From the NCBI GenBank assembly GCA_950295325.1, contig OX485808.1, positions 15,398,527 to 15,462,526 on the forward strand: DNA of 64,000 nt, read 5' to 3'. Shown piece by piece: positions 32,853-45,633 of this stretch. The notes under the pieces are model-generated. The model was given only the letters and a program-made list of their open reading frames with translations, was not told the origin of the DNA and ran no database searches. The DNA is from Polytrichum commune. Lineage: Eukaryota > Streptophyta > Polytrichopsida > Polytrichales > Polytrichaceae. The position numbers and the translations under genes are program-made. How positions within the stretch are numbered: the first letter of the stretch is position 1; every line of letters starts with the position of its first letter.

Positions 32853-33271
32853 TAGTCCACGGGTAGATCACTTCATTGTCAAGTTGAACACCACGTCGAC
32901 CAAAAAAAATCTTCTTTTGGTAAGTTGCACCACCAAAATGGGTCAAAATTTTATCAATTTTTTTTCATGAGTAGATATACATAGTACCTATGACATAGTT
33001 AAAAGTGGTAACTAAATTTGATGATTTGTTTTTTTCATAAAACATACCATTTCTAACTAGAATGACACAGAATTGAACTAAAACAATTACTAAAAAAAAT
33101 AAAGATGACTAAAAACTTCAAAAGAGTATACAAAAGATACTATCAATGGTTATGTATATGTAGAAAAAATATCATAAATTTTTAAATTATATATGGCATG
33201 TAATACAAGGGTAGCAAACTTTGTCCGCACGTGGTGTCAACTTGACAATGAAGTGACCTCCCCGTGGGGTA
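32853..33271. mobile_element. Small TIR element (~420 bp)
   Basis: The left end (tagtccacgggtagatcact, then tcattgtcaagttg, accacgt) and the complement of the right end (ctaccccacggggaggtcac, then the same tcattgtcaagttg, accacgt) form TIRs of about 50 bp. The interior is AT-rich and non-coding. The target duplication is unclear because the left end merges with the G run. Confidence 0.65.
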
Positions 33272-33274
33272 GTC

Positions 33275-34070
33275 ATTGGTTGGAGTAGCAATATACGTGC
33301 GAACAAATGATAGGGTATTTTAAAAACATGGGGGCTAAAAATTATAAATGGACTTAAGAGTAATATAGGGTATCAAAAATGGCATTGGACGTCTTTAAAG
33401 TACTATAGGGTATGGACTAATAGGTAATTTGGAATTATAAGTAATGCAAGCTATTTTTCTATTAAACCAAAGTAGAAATTTCCATAATGATAGCATGTGA
33501 AAAAAAAAAGAATTGAAAGTAATACCCCCCTATAAAATAGTGGTTGTTCGCACCTATATCCTTAACTTTTTAACACACTGCCCCCCCCCCCCGAGGCATC
33601 ATGTTTAGAAATATTGCAATAAATCAGTGTATTTCCAAATAAGATGCCACATTTTAGTTTAGGATTGAACTCCAGTTGACATATATTTGGAATTTTGTTT
33701 GATATTTTCAACAATTCCAACTTTTAAATACTATAAGATAATATGGATCACAAAAGATATGATGAACACAAATGTAATTAAAGTTGATGGGAGCATGTAC
33801 CAATACACGTAATGTTTTCCAAAACATATGTTCAAAAGCTAGTAAAATCCAATATACTCAAAACTAGCATGTAGAAATCAATCTAGAAATAAATGTATTT
33901 CCATGTGGGATGGCACATTATAGGTTAGGATTGGAATACAGTTGACATATCTTTGGAGTATTGTTTCACATTTTCAACACCAACAACTTTTAGAATACCG
34001 CAAATTTGAATGAGTGCCATAAGGGACCATGAATGAAGATTGAATGTGGAAGGTTACCATGAAGTTGATC

Positions 34071-34107
<37 letters not shown>

Positions 34108-35075
34108 TTTTAGATAGTTTCTTGCCCTTTGTGTGATCTTTGTAACTATATATGTTCCACATACTGGACTTTCTCATCCATGATAATTTCTTTGAGCACT
34201 TAGGCCTTCACCTTCTAGTGTCCAGTGAACTTAAACGGCCTTCCTTTTTGACCAATGAGAGATCTTAGAATGCAATGGTCACAGGCATTCAGTCTCGTCT
34301 GTGAAGTGGCCTTAGGGATCGAGCAAAATCCTAGCCACTGTAGGTATATAGCTCATTCCCTCCAACTTAACCACAATAGGCTAATTCAGGGCTACTGCAT
34401 TTAACTCTGTTGTCAAAATTGCTAGGAAAAAATAACTTTCCGAGCTCTAGAAAATTTCACCAAATGCTTCACAATTTTAAATTCCATGGGTACACAAAGG
34501 CCCTCAATTCCTAGAGCTCGAGTTCTGAGCTCAAACTTACATACGTACAAATATTGATATTGGGATTTTGACAAGCTTTCATCTAAGGTTCAAACTTTGA
34601 GAACTTCAACAAACCTCAAACTCTTGGTAGTTGGAAGTGGAAAGCGGTCATGCTGAAAATGAGATATCAAAGGAGGAGCAAAATGAAACAAAGAGTATAC
34701 ATGACACACGAAACAATTCTTGAAATCGAGCAACAGCCAGAGTAGCTTAGGATTTTGATAAAGAGCTTGGCAAAAATAACCATGAACTACAATAAATATG
34801 ATATTTATTGTTGCTTACTATTCAGAGATACACATTCTTATATATTTTTACAATTAATGTAAATGTTTATCAACTAAAGATGTTGACGTTCTATAATGTC
34901 CAAACAACCAATTTGACCTTTGTTCGTAAAACATTAGATGTACAGTAAACAGTTATGTAATTCCAAATAGTAAGTGACATTAAATATCACATTTAGTGTT
35001 GCACCTATATGTGCATTGTAATCTGCAAATAATTAGGTCAAGTGTAAAGTAGGCTTGAACAAACAAGCGTGATTA
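33275..35075. other. Intergenic, no gene recognised; poly-A run
   Basis: Contains a run of 34 A at 34072-34105 and a C-run (about 33582-33593). Two stretches (about 32700-32820 and 33740-33850) share gatgaacacaaatgtaatta and caaaacatatgt-like words and are diverged copies. No coding region is supported. Confidence 0.45.
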
Positions 35076-35078
35076 TTA

Positions 35079-36190
35079 AGGCCGGTTTACACTATGGACC
35101 ATGAAGTTGGACCAGGGCTCTGCAAGGCAGTTGATTGGCTATTGAAGTTCTCCCGGGACAACTTCGGTTTACACTAAGGAAAAAATGGCACAGGGACCAT
35201 GAAGGTCGAGGTCCCCAAAATATAATTTTCAAGGCCTAATAAATGCACTGACATGGTCCAACGGGTTTTGCGGTGAGAGAGGCAAGAGAGTGGTATGGTA
35301 GGAAAAGGCAAGGGCCCATGTCCAAGAAATACCATCTCAATAACTTTTAAATGAATCCACCTTTTATGTGCCTTAATTATACCATAGCCCATGAGACATA
35401 CTAGCACTACCTTGCCCTACCCCTTAAACCGGCTCACACGTGTTTCACCAAACAACGTGGGACATCTAGAACTCAAGAATTCAAGTGCAGATTTGTTTTT
35501 TTGGTCTACCAAATGCAATATTTGTAATTTTGGGGCTTGTAATATACCGTTGGAAAGGTCTTGAAAATACCTTTCCAACGGTATATTACACACCCCAAAA
35601 TGTTAAAAAAATGCAGTTGAAAAACAAAAAAAAACAAAAATTTGTAGTGGTTTAGTGACTGTAGATCAGGGTAGTCAAAAGAAGTGCAATGGGAAATCTT
35701 CTAACACTAACTATCAAAGAATTGAAAATTAGTGTTGAGCAAGGTAGGGTGGTAACAACATTAAATATAATCAAAAAATAAATATCCTATTTAGTGTAGT
35801 GAAACACAAGGTACATGTCACATGTAAATTACATTGAGCATATACAAATTAAATTGCTCATTTTTTTTTTGTAAAAATTGTTGTGAGAAGATTTGCAAGC
35901 CACATCTTCGACACATTTAACAAGAAGTGAAGACAAGTGAAGCCCAAGGAATGATCAAACTTAATTTTTTTCAAAATTGGCCTTTTTGGGCATGTATTAA
36001 AAAAAATCAGCACCTTCACTTTTTGGTGCATGGTCATTCTTCTTGGTCCACATTCAATTTACACCTAGTGAAGGGCTCAAAACTATTTTTTTTATGAAGT
36101 CGGACCATGGAAGTCGGACCATGAACTCGGACCATTGACAAAGGCCATCTTCCATGGTCCGACTTCATGGTCCATAGTGTAAACCGGCCC
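35079..36190. mobile_element. Tourist-like element (1112 bp), TTA duplication
   Basis: The left end AGGCCGGTTTACACTATGGA and the complement of the right end GGGCCGGTTTACACTATGGA extend to ccatgaagt(t/c)ggacc. TTA lies outside both ends (35076-35078, 36191-36193). A second, degenerate copy of the terminal block lies at about 35167-35215. The interior is AT-rich. An inner hairpin at about 35540-35600 pairs 'taatataccgttggaaagg' with its complement. No transposase. Confidence 0.8.
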
Positions 36191-36364
36191 TTAGACTCTC
36201 AACCAATGAGAAGGTTCCTTCATTTGAGCTTTCAAACTCTGAACTCTCTCATGTTAAGAGGGCCTACTAAGCACCTAGGAGTGGTATCAAAGATATGGTG
36301 AGGAACTTCTTGTTCTGACACATGCTTGACACAGCCCATAAATGCAGGACCTTAATAAATGTCC

Positions 36365-36705
36365 ACAATAGAGTTATCCTTTAACTCAACCGGAGTTTTA
36401 GTAGGGAGTTGGTTGTTTCGCATGCATAACTTTCCATGTTCGGTAAGTTGTGGGTGCATGCTTGGAGTCAATGTGGAGGTTTGAACGAAGAACCTTCCAT
36501 ATTAGTTCATTGGGTACCAAACTCATTTTGGCAACGCATGCGTTGCTAAAATGAGTTTGACCCTCAATGAACCGATATAGAATGTTATTGGTTCAAACCT
36601 CCACACGACCTCCGACGCATGCACCTCAAGCTTGCCAAACATGGAAGGTTTTGTAAGAAACTCCCTACCAAACTCATTTGAGTTAAAGGATAACTCTAAT
36701 GTCAC
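36365..36705. mobile_element. Foldback element centred at ~36535
   Basis: Two arms of about 165 bp are inverted copies around aacgcatgcgtt. The outer ends are agagttatcctttaactca and its complement tgagttaaaggataactct; inner blocks (tggaggtttgaac, ccatgttcggtaag-like, aaactcatttt) also pair. No spacer and no ORF of interest. Arm divergence is moderate, so it is not new. Confidence 0.75.
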
Positions 36706-36709
36706 AAGA

Positions 36710-38035
36710 ACTATTGCATAGCTACAATTCATTGACAGTGCATAGAATTTTTCTACTGACTAACCTCCACAATGACCACTGGGCATTGTAGAATAAAATT
36801 TGGACACAATCCCAAATATGAATGCATGGCAGAGAAGGAACAAGAACATATCTACAACTCCACAACAGGTCATGGGAACATCAATCATCAGAGTTTTGCA
36901 TGAATACATGCATCACATGAACAGTTAGGTATAGTCCAACAAGCCCTTCATGACCACAGTCCAAAACAACGTGAAGTCCAAATACATGTTATAGCAACCA
37001 CAGCTGAGAAGGTAGACAGACCTGTGCAGTGAAAAGTAGTAACATTGCCACTTCCTGGCAAAAGTTATATAATGAAATAAATTGGTAAGTGAATACAGTT
37101 TCATGATCACCTATACTTACAGTAGATTTAAGAGACTTATGTTCAAGCGTCATGGTGTGCTATTACAGAAGCACGTGTCGCTGATTTAATGACATTTCTG
37201 AAAAAGGACTAAGATGCCATCTACAGATCTAATTTACCAAAACCAAACACTCTTGCTTAAAACACACCCCACCCAGTTTGGGACCTCCAAACAGAAGAAA
37301 AGAGGAAATTGTCGAGTGGAAAAAAGTCCCAATGGGACATTGTTCTATAAACAAGGGATTCTACAAAACCTGCAAGTATGGTGTTCCTGGCAGATTTCCC
37401 AGAAAACCAGCCAGGCGTCTGCATGAGTATCACGAGTGGGTTCGCATCCAGAGATCGCTGCCTTCACAACAAATAGTTGCCAAGAATCTCTTACCAATGC
37501 CCCTGGCCCAGAGACTTGAACTAAAAACCCAATCCATCTAACGTAATCTCTTTGGTACTGGAGTCACCTGCCAGCAGCCAGCAGTCAATGTGAACGGAGG
37601 AGGGTCATATGAAACGGGGAACCATGCATGGTGTATATTCTTGACGTCTCAAGGATCCTTGGGGATATCCATGTTATTTACATGGACATCCCACTGGTTT
37701 CTCCCCGCAGATCAAAGCTCTGACAAATTCTTCAATGCCAGACAGAGTAGCCCACCACTGGCAGTAATACCCCCAAAATACCATGAGGCATTACCTGTTT
37801 CGGTAACCAGTCAACGCAATATGGTCATAAGCATGGACCCCCACACGTGCAAGGATGTGTCGCCTTCACTCTCTGTTTACAATCTCTTCCTCGTCCTTGG
37901 AAGTGTGGTCGATTGCCCTCTGCTTCAAAAATAAATTAAGTATAAGCAGTTTCTACATGGAGGGATTTCCCCAAGGATCATTTCCCATTGGGCAAGAAGA
38001 AATCCCTCCCACTTTGACAGAGCCAGTGAAGCTCC
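36710..38035. other. 3' flank of the CBP60 gene
   Basis: No separate gene is supported. The part nearest 38035 is expected to contain the 3' untranslated region of the minus-strand CBP60 gene; its end could not be placed. Confidence 0.4.
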
Positions 38036-41000
38036 TCATTCATCATCGACCTCTTCTAGCTGAGCCCTCCTTGCAGCTGCCCGTTTCCGAATAAATATTC
38101 CCCAGTGCAAAGCAGCTTTCAACTTTAGCCATCCCACTCTTGGACTGTTTCTTGGTTCACCATTGGGTGGTAAGTATGGGAAAGGATCATCCACCGGAAG
38201 TGGACCATACGGACTAAAAGGAATCTCTGCGCCCTGTTGATTAAACATGCGTAGCAGTTGCTGAATTTGCGAGTGCATGTCCTCGTTCTCCAAGAACTCC
38301 ATACTCCGGGCTCGGAGTTCGTCCTCACTAAGAACCTCCTCTGCTGGAACCATCCGTCCATAATTATTTTGATCTCTCATGTCTCGGCCACGCGGCTGCT
38401 GCCAATCATTTGCACCTGAGGCCACACTCATCAAACCTGGGCCTAGAGACGTTAATGCCGAGCTTGATGGAGTTAGGGAACTTTGAGGAGGCCCAAGGGC
38501 TAACCCTGTGAGAGCAGTGTTGCCCCCTAGCATTAGGTTCTGTGAGGGGCTTGGTAGGACAGCTGGTGCTGGTGGTTGGCTTGCTTCCATGTTGTTGGTC
38601 ATTTGCAGAACAGGTCCCATCATGTTATGCTTCACAGACATCTGATTCATGGAATCCGAGTACGATCGTGTCACAATTTTACTCTGATCCTGTGCATATA
38701 ATTGAGCCCCCCCTCCATTGCCTGCACCAAGAAAAACAAACAAATGTCCCCCAGTCAGCCCCAAGCTAGGTTCCATTTTGCCTCCAGACTAAAGCACAGC
38801 TTGAATGAGGTGTTGAAACCTTAAAAGAGGACATGCCAACCACATGGCATACCTCTGGAACAAGAGTGATACAACTACATGTGCCTTATATTCATCAGGC
38901 TCGATTATGACAACCTGAACAATGGCTACTCACAATATTGACATCTACAGGCAAGTCAAGCATGCAACTACAAGCCCATCAACAAAACAACCCAGATCTA
39001 ATTTCATGTACAAGGTCACTACTATCTGCAGCCTAAACCATTGCTGGATGATAGGAATATCAGCTGACCACAAAATCTGGCATGTTCAACTGATCCAATA
39101 ATCGCTACAGAAGACTGGACCAAACTCCAGAGACCATAAGTAAAAAAAGAACCAGCCAAAGTGAAATAGAAATAGCCAGCTAACCATCTACATTCCAGGT
39201 GGGTAACTCAAACTACAACAGAATATAGTGACACAAACAAACTCCACAATCACAACAAAAAAGATACTTCAACACACCTCACAAGCAGAACCAATTATTT
39301 GCACAACCCTATTTAACACTAAAATTGCTTTAATGATGTGACAAAATTGACAACAGGGCTGAAACTATTCATTCAGCAAATTCCAGTAGACTGGTAACTA
39401 TGTTATACTCATGTCTTGATTTAGAATTCAAGATTACAGCACCATGCCAGCTAAAACCATCGAACATTCACCAGAGTAGAAACCTGAATGCTATCAACAG
39501 ACCTCTCGCGTGCTGTGCTTGCAAGGCACAGACACCCCCTCATGCTAGCGAACTTGAACCAGGACTCAAAGCAGCTTCTTACTCCCCTCCATTCACCACC
39601 CTGGCAAGTAAACTCCAGGCAAGGACACCTATCAGTATTTGTGTGTAGTACTACGACTAAACACAAACTAGGCGTGGCAATGGCAGAGATCAGGAAGCAC
39701 TGCCCTGACCCTGCCAGGGTATCACCACTAAAGCTAGTCGACCTAAATCAACTAACCCGCACACGTAATTATGTCTCCAACTACAGAGCATGGACCAATG
39801 TTTCTCAAACCATCAAAAATACCTAGGTACATGGTCATAGAACAGAATATTGCAACACGGGATCCGATCGAAATGACATCACTATTGGAGCCAGTCTATT
39901 TGCTCATATGTACTCCTGAATACAACAAGAGCCTTCTGCAATATGGAACAGAAGGCGACCCAAAAGTCCCAGTCAAACTTGTCTTGGTATAGCTGTGTTC
40001 CCTAGGATTGCGATCTATACACGCTTTGAACTATTAGACTGGTACATGTCTCACATACCTAGTTCAGCAAATAGCAACCTCCACCAGCTCAATCAACAAG
40101 AGCACACATATACTGAGCAGACAAGGCAAGGCCCAACACTGCTGATCATGTCAAGGATTCATCCAAACCCTTAAACAGCTGGGGTTCAAGCTCTTATGAA
40201 TCTCATTGATATATCTGAAGAACTTCCATGTCAACACAAATAGCTTGACACACATTCATTGGTGCAACCCAGAAATCATCTTCAGAATACTAGCTTGGAT
40301 ACATATATCACTCACAGAATATGCATCAAAATCACACCCACTGTACATAGTTTAGATCTAACCTTGTGTGTGCATGTTGCGACCACCGAGAGGCTCATCT
40401 GTGTGGCTATCAAAACCCCTTGGTTGATATGTTGACTTTACACCAATCAACGCCTCACCATCATACTCCACAACGTTCTCCCAGTTCTCATACGCAACTT
40501 TCACCAATTTGTCCACATACACCTAATTTTATCAAATATCAAACATCATAGTTAAGATCAGAATTACACTACACAATCCATTCCAATTCCCTCTTCAGCC
40601 ATACTACCAGTAACAGGGAAAGCAGCTGTTAGAGCTTTACCCCCAACGACAACCCTTTTGTTTACCATTTCCCATTATCATACTCAGAACACTAACTTGT
40701 TTCCCCTCTTTTTGGCTAGTGAAAGGCCTTCCTGACCAAAATAACAGGTTTTATGTACCAATAATCGTTTCCAGAGGCAAACACCAGATGTTGTATCTCA
40801 GACAGACCAACTAATCAATACCACCAAAACGCACTATGCATGTCCAGGCCTCGGGTCTCTCTAATCTATGATGGACGAGGGGAACAGTCCTTGTCCATTC
40901 AATATGAATTGATTCCATAGCCTTCTCTCCTGGAATAAATACATCTTAAACCACCTCTATAGTGGCCTCCCCAACATTCCTGAACAAAACTGGTACTATT

Positions 41001-44000
41001 TAGGGTGTGCAAAGACACAACAACCCTCAACCATGACTTCAACATCCATTCAATTAAACAAAAGATTACCTTCTCACTGTCAGAAAGAGAATCTACAGAC
41101 ATATAAGCACCATCTGCAATAAGCCCCATGAGCTGAAAAATATTGTTGAAGATCACGCCAATATTCTGCTTCTCATCCGCATAGTATACATGAAGCTTTC
41201 CACTCAACACACAAGTCTTCGCATGCTCCACAGTGCCCTCCCACATCTTGTTGGACATTCCATTTCCTAAAATCTGCCCATTCATACCAAATATCTTAGA
41301 ATGCCTACTCCCACCACTTTCTGCTCCTGTGTACAACTCTAAGTTACTTGACTCTACACATACACCCTCTCCATCCAACAAGCATAATGTCATCTCCATA
41401 AGTCGCTTTCTTCAATACAACACACAGCTAAGAACTGCTGTTTCAAAAACATCAGTGATAAACTACAGATTCCTGCACTGTGCAAAGAAAATCAAATCGT
41501 TTTGAAGAGCTTACATTGCGAAGCCTTTGAGGGTCCATGACCACCAACCGTAAGAAATCCTCCACAGTATTTATGTGAGCACTGTTTAGGCGCTTGTGAA
41601 AAGCTCCATCCTTTCCAATCTTATCAAGACGCCACACCTCGTCATTCAAAGCAGGAGGATAGTGCTTCTTGTATACTGCATCATAGTCCCACAGGCATTC
41701 TATTAGAATTCACACGAATGAGAGTATTGAATCGTTCACAAGGTCCGAGGAACTTAATGTGCACCTTCTAATTCAACAACATACACACAAACAAAAAGTA
41801 CAAAACTATCTCCAAGAATGTACCAAGTGTAAAAACTTTAAATTTCCATTATTGTTGCAAGGTTAGTGTGCTTTGCTTCAGAGGACAAGGTATTCTCTTA
41901 TTTTTCCCTTCAACTGTGCAGCTCAGAAATCACAAAGAGAGGCAGTTACACAATGCCCTCACACCCAACCCCTACTTCTATCCAACATCATAGTTATGAG
42001 GGAAACACCTTTCCAGATTAAGGCGAAAGTCCGTTTACTAGAACACTCTAGTTTACCACCAAAAGTGACATGAAGCAGTACAGAAAGAACTACAAAGAAA
42101 TATAAGACACAACACATACATTCTCCACGATGATCCTTCACAGTAAAAGCTTCAGTCTTGGACTCTCGAATTCGCAAGCCCTCACAAAATCCTGATGAAA
42201 TCTTCACACCCAACCGAAACTTGCGACTGCGTATCCAGCTGGAATTGTCTGTGAATGTCAGCTCTCCGAGTGTTCCCACGCCGTCCTTTAAAGTGACACT
42301 AAGTTCGCCAGTCAGCAGTGGTCTTTTACCATCTCGCTCCCTCACCTCAAAGTTCTCAAATTCTTCTTGTGTCCAATTCTCAACATCATCATTGGCAAAG
42401 TCACCCTCCAGAACCACAACATCCAGCTTGGCTGATGCTTCAGGACCAGAGCTTACAACCTGCCCTGTTTCTGCATCCTGCAATACTACATGGATTGCAG
42501 CTCCTTGCTCTCCTTCAACTTTGCTCCCAGTAAAAAGGGGTAGAGCTAACTTGTTTCTGAACTGGAGACGTAGATTTCGCTGATCAGGACCCTGAATCCT
42601 TTTTGGTGAGGTCCTGCACATGTGAATGTCAACAGTAGTATTATGTGTTGCACACGCTATTGAAACCCAACATTAACACGAACATACTTCCATGCAACGA
42701 GATCCCTTTCAAGGAGATACACAATGTATAGCAAGAATAGAAAGAGTAAGTGCTTTGTCAGCCTACCGTACTCCTCCAACTTTAGGGGGTGCAAACTTGG
42801 CAAGTGCACGCTCAACCTCCTCTCCAACCTGTAGATGAATACAACTGCGATCAGCTCAACCACATCTCAAAAGACCCTCGAAAATATGATATCTCAAAGT
42901 ATAGCTCTATCCTTATTGAATCGTATTGCAGATATTAACAAATAGGACAGTCTCCTCATTTCCTCTTTTAACATGAATATTGGCATAATCGAACACTGTA
43001 AGGTATATACAAAAGCGCTAAGGAATTCCCAAGCACAGCTACATGGCCAAGTCGCACTCTTTGTCTAGACAGACTACTTCATGTGAGGTTTAAGTACATC
43101 TTTACTGGTTACAGCAGTTTAAGAAAATAGACAGTGAACTTATATAATCAACCCTTGCTCGATCATTATCGAAAATTTGAAGCTCGATTTCACACAATTT
43201 CACCTTGTCATTACATTATTGACATTTCACATGAATTTTGAGCAATTCAGCCCTTGCTCAATTATTGTGAAAAATATTGTAAGTTCACCTGTACATAAGA
43301 TGGAAGTATCATATCGACCAAAATTACAATATCTCTCACAACAACCGAGCAAGGAGTGAATTGAGCAAAATTTAACTCCCTTTCACAAGAGTTTTGCCTT
43401 TACATCACCCTACTTATGTGAAATAACGAAGCTCAAACCTTATGTGCAGTCCTAAATCATTTCATTTTCCAGGAGACAGGCGTGCACATGCAATAATGCC
43501 GTACATGTGCATAACTGGACAGAAAATATGAAACTCATTCTGGAGGATGATGCAGATTGGCCATAAAAATATATATAAAGATATAGATATATATCAATTA
43601 ATTTCTTTAACTGTCTTAACAAAGTCTGTTCTCTAAGATCTGCGGACGCTGCCACATATGCAGGACAAGAAATACTAACCACTCTTCGCAGTAAAGGTTC
43701 CAACGTTGAGCAAAGTTTCTGCAGACTGTCCATTTTCACAGCTTCCACAATTACACTGCAAACAAAGAGAGATGTAAAAAATGAGACACATGTATAATAT
43801 AACTCCAACAAACCACGACCACAACCCCTGCTTTACCGAAAATACTTAATCATCGTGTCTTCTTTTAAGTTTTCCACAAACGAATTAACAGTGGACTCGA
43901 TGTGTTACAAGCTAATCGCATTCTTGTTAAAGAGGATCCTGCTGTGTGAATCATTTACCGACAATATATTCCGGCCGTTATCTCGAAGTATGGCAGTATC

Positions 44001-44443
44001 TTTCTAGTACAGCAGGAACTCGAAAGCGAGAGCAAACTTCAAAAGCAAGTACTTAGCAGTTTACGATGTTCAACTACAAGCCTAGATTCTAACCAAGATA
44101 AAGATAACATTAACTAGATCACGCAAGTAGACAAGATTTCGGTGCATAACAGAAACTCGAAAGGAAACGAAGCAGGCGGCTAGTAGGAGTGAAGAATTTT
44201 CCAAGCACTTTGAATCCAGGCTTTGAGGAAATTCTTGTGAGGAAGGAAACTTCCCGACTTCTTCCCGCTTTTCAAACTTAAAACATATTCTTGAACGGGA
44301 TAGTGATTTGGTTGTTTAGAAAAAGAGAGGAAGAATTACTAGGACGGACGGATGGATTCAGACCTGGCAAGTTCAGGCCGCTTGCGCTTTTCTTCTGGCA
44401 TTCCATCCTTATTATTCTCCAGCGGCCGTTTCTCTCTCGCCAT
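38036..44443 (-). CDS. Calmodulin-binding protein 60 (CBP60) homologue
   Basis: Eight coding exons, all with GT-AG introns and matching phases: 44364-44443, 43680-43755, 42767-42828, 42120-42613, 41515-41675, 41070-41273, 40363-40522, 38036-38721; together 1923 bp, 640 aa. CBP60 proteins are plant calmodulin-binding nuclear factors; angiosperm CBP60g and SARD1 activate salicylic-acid synthesis genes and CBP60a is a repressor. Seen here: ATG at 44443 giving MAREKRPLE, a basic KRKRP motif (19-23, likely nuclear signal), the family block [31 protein letters not shown], the beta-rich DNA-binding core (about 75-237, [17 protein letters not shown] to TVKDHRGE), the central domain ([20 protein letters not shown]), [20 protein letters not shown] and [13 protein letters not shown]. 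The last ~33 residues ([20 protein letters not shown]) match the C-terminal calmodulin-binding helix of the CBP60a-f type. Exon 8 also encodes a Ser/Pro/Gln-rich low-complexity region. No break was found. Which CBP60 branch it belongs to cannot be told. Confidence 0.93.
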
Positions 44444-45480
44444 CCCTCTGGTTGTTGGGCTGTGTGCGGAGTACGCCAGATTGACGACGAAACGAACACG
44501 AACACGAACACGAATACGAAACTCTGTTCCTTCCTTCCTTCCTTTCTTCCTGTGTTCCTTCTAAACAGATTCCGAATAGCCTCGGATAACCTTTTTCTCT
44601 TCACAATTCACTTTGTACCTGTCTGGCTGTCGCACCTGCCGAAGCCTGCAGCCTGCCCAGCTTCAATCTCTCCTTCTTCTTCACTTTCACTAAGCTATTT
44701 AGCAGCAAGTGACTCCCAATAGAATGTGATTCTTCAAACCAAAACCACTCAGATTCCTTTGTTCTTTGTTTTGCTCCTAAATCATGCCCCTACCAGCCGC
44801 CGTGGGGCCGCTATCAGAGGTAAGCAGACCGTGCAAGACCAGCATCTTAGCTAAGCTACCTAACGACAGCACCAGCGGCGACCACAATGAATTCAATTCA
44901 AAACACTATCTACAAAAAGTGCGAGGCGAACAGAGCAAGCAGCAGCAACAACCTCGCTGCTGCTCCCCGCGATACTCTATGTCTTCTAATTCCCGGCCTC
45001 CTTCCACGAAGGTTCACCAGGTGGTCCAGCGGGTCCAGTAGTTTGTTTATATGATGTCCATCCAGTGATCTGATGAAACTCCTTGAAGCGCAATTCAAGA
45101 CCCTAAGGATGCGAGATTGGGTTCGAAACTGAACCAAAAAGAGCACTGCGAGATCTGAGATGTCATCGGCAGGCACAGCAAACTGATGATCCAGGACAGG
45201 GAGAGGGGTGGGGGGTGAGGGTCGGGGGGATGAATTGAGAGGCCTGGAAAAGGGTCAGAAAGCAAAGCGCGATGGCTATGGCGATGGCGGAGCTGGTCAA
45301 GGCTTTCTTCCTTCCTCCGTCGACGGCCGCCGCGTTCGTCCACTAGCCGCGTTGTGGATGACTTGCATCCAATTTGCCCGCCACTTTCTCATCCTGTGGG
45401 GCCCGCCGAGACGGCTCTCTCCGCGTGCTTCATCCGTCCCTCGCTCTCATCCACTTCATCCAAGTGCACTTCCCCAAAAA
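44444..45480 (-). promoter_or_regulatory. Probable 5' leader and promoter of CBP60
   Basis: This region is clearly GC-richer than its surroundings and carries no convincing coding frame. Close upstream of the start codon are a (CGAACA)n-like run (about 44490-44519) and a CCTT run (about 44528-44550), which would be pyrimidine-rich and TTCGTG-rich in the transcript. Open frames on the plus strand (44291-44722, 44784-45041, 45208-45612) are antisense or low-complexity. The transcription start could not be placed. A (TTGG)n run follows at about 45494-45519. Confidence 0.5.
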
Positions 45481-45633
45481 CTGGGAGGCTTTGGTTGGTT
45501 GGTTGGTTGGTTGGTTGGTCTCCGGCCGGACATTGCTCCTTTGTGGGGTTCCGGATGTATTTTGCTTCTCGATGCAATGGAATTTGTTTGCTCAATGTTA
45601 AGTCAATCATAACTCCATGTTAGACAACACTAA

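Noticed and set aside
32755-32970. Open frame across the poly-G run (32755-32970), and minus-strand frame across the poly-A run (33974-34177)
   Set aside because: The frames exist only because homopolymers lack stops; the run lengths are themselves unreliable.
42158-42583. 141-codon plus-strand frame
   Set aside because: It is antisense to CBP60 exon 4, whose minus-strand reading matches the family DNA-binding core.
44291-45612. Overlapping plus-strand frames at the 5' end of CBP60
   Set aside because: They overlap exon 1 and the GC-rich, simple-repeat leader on the opposite strand and show only low-complexity sequence; no domain or splice partner.
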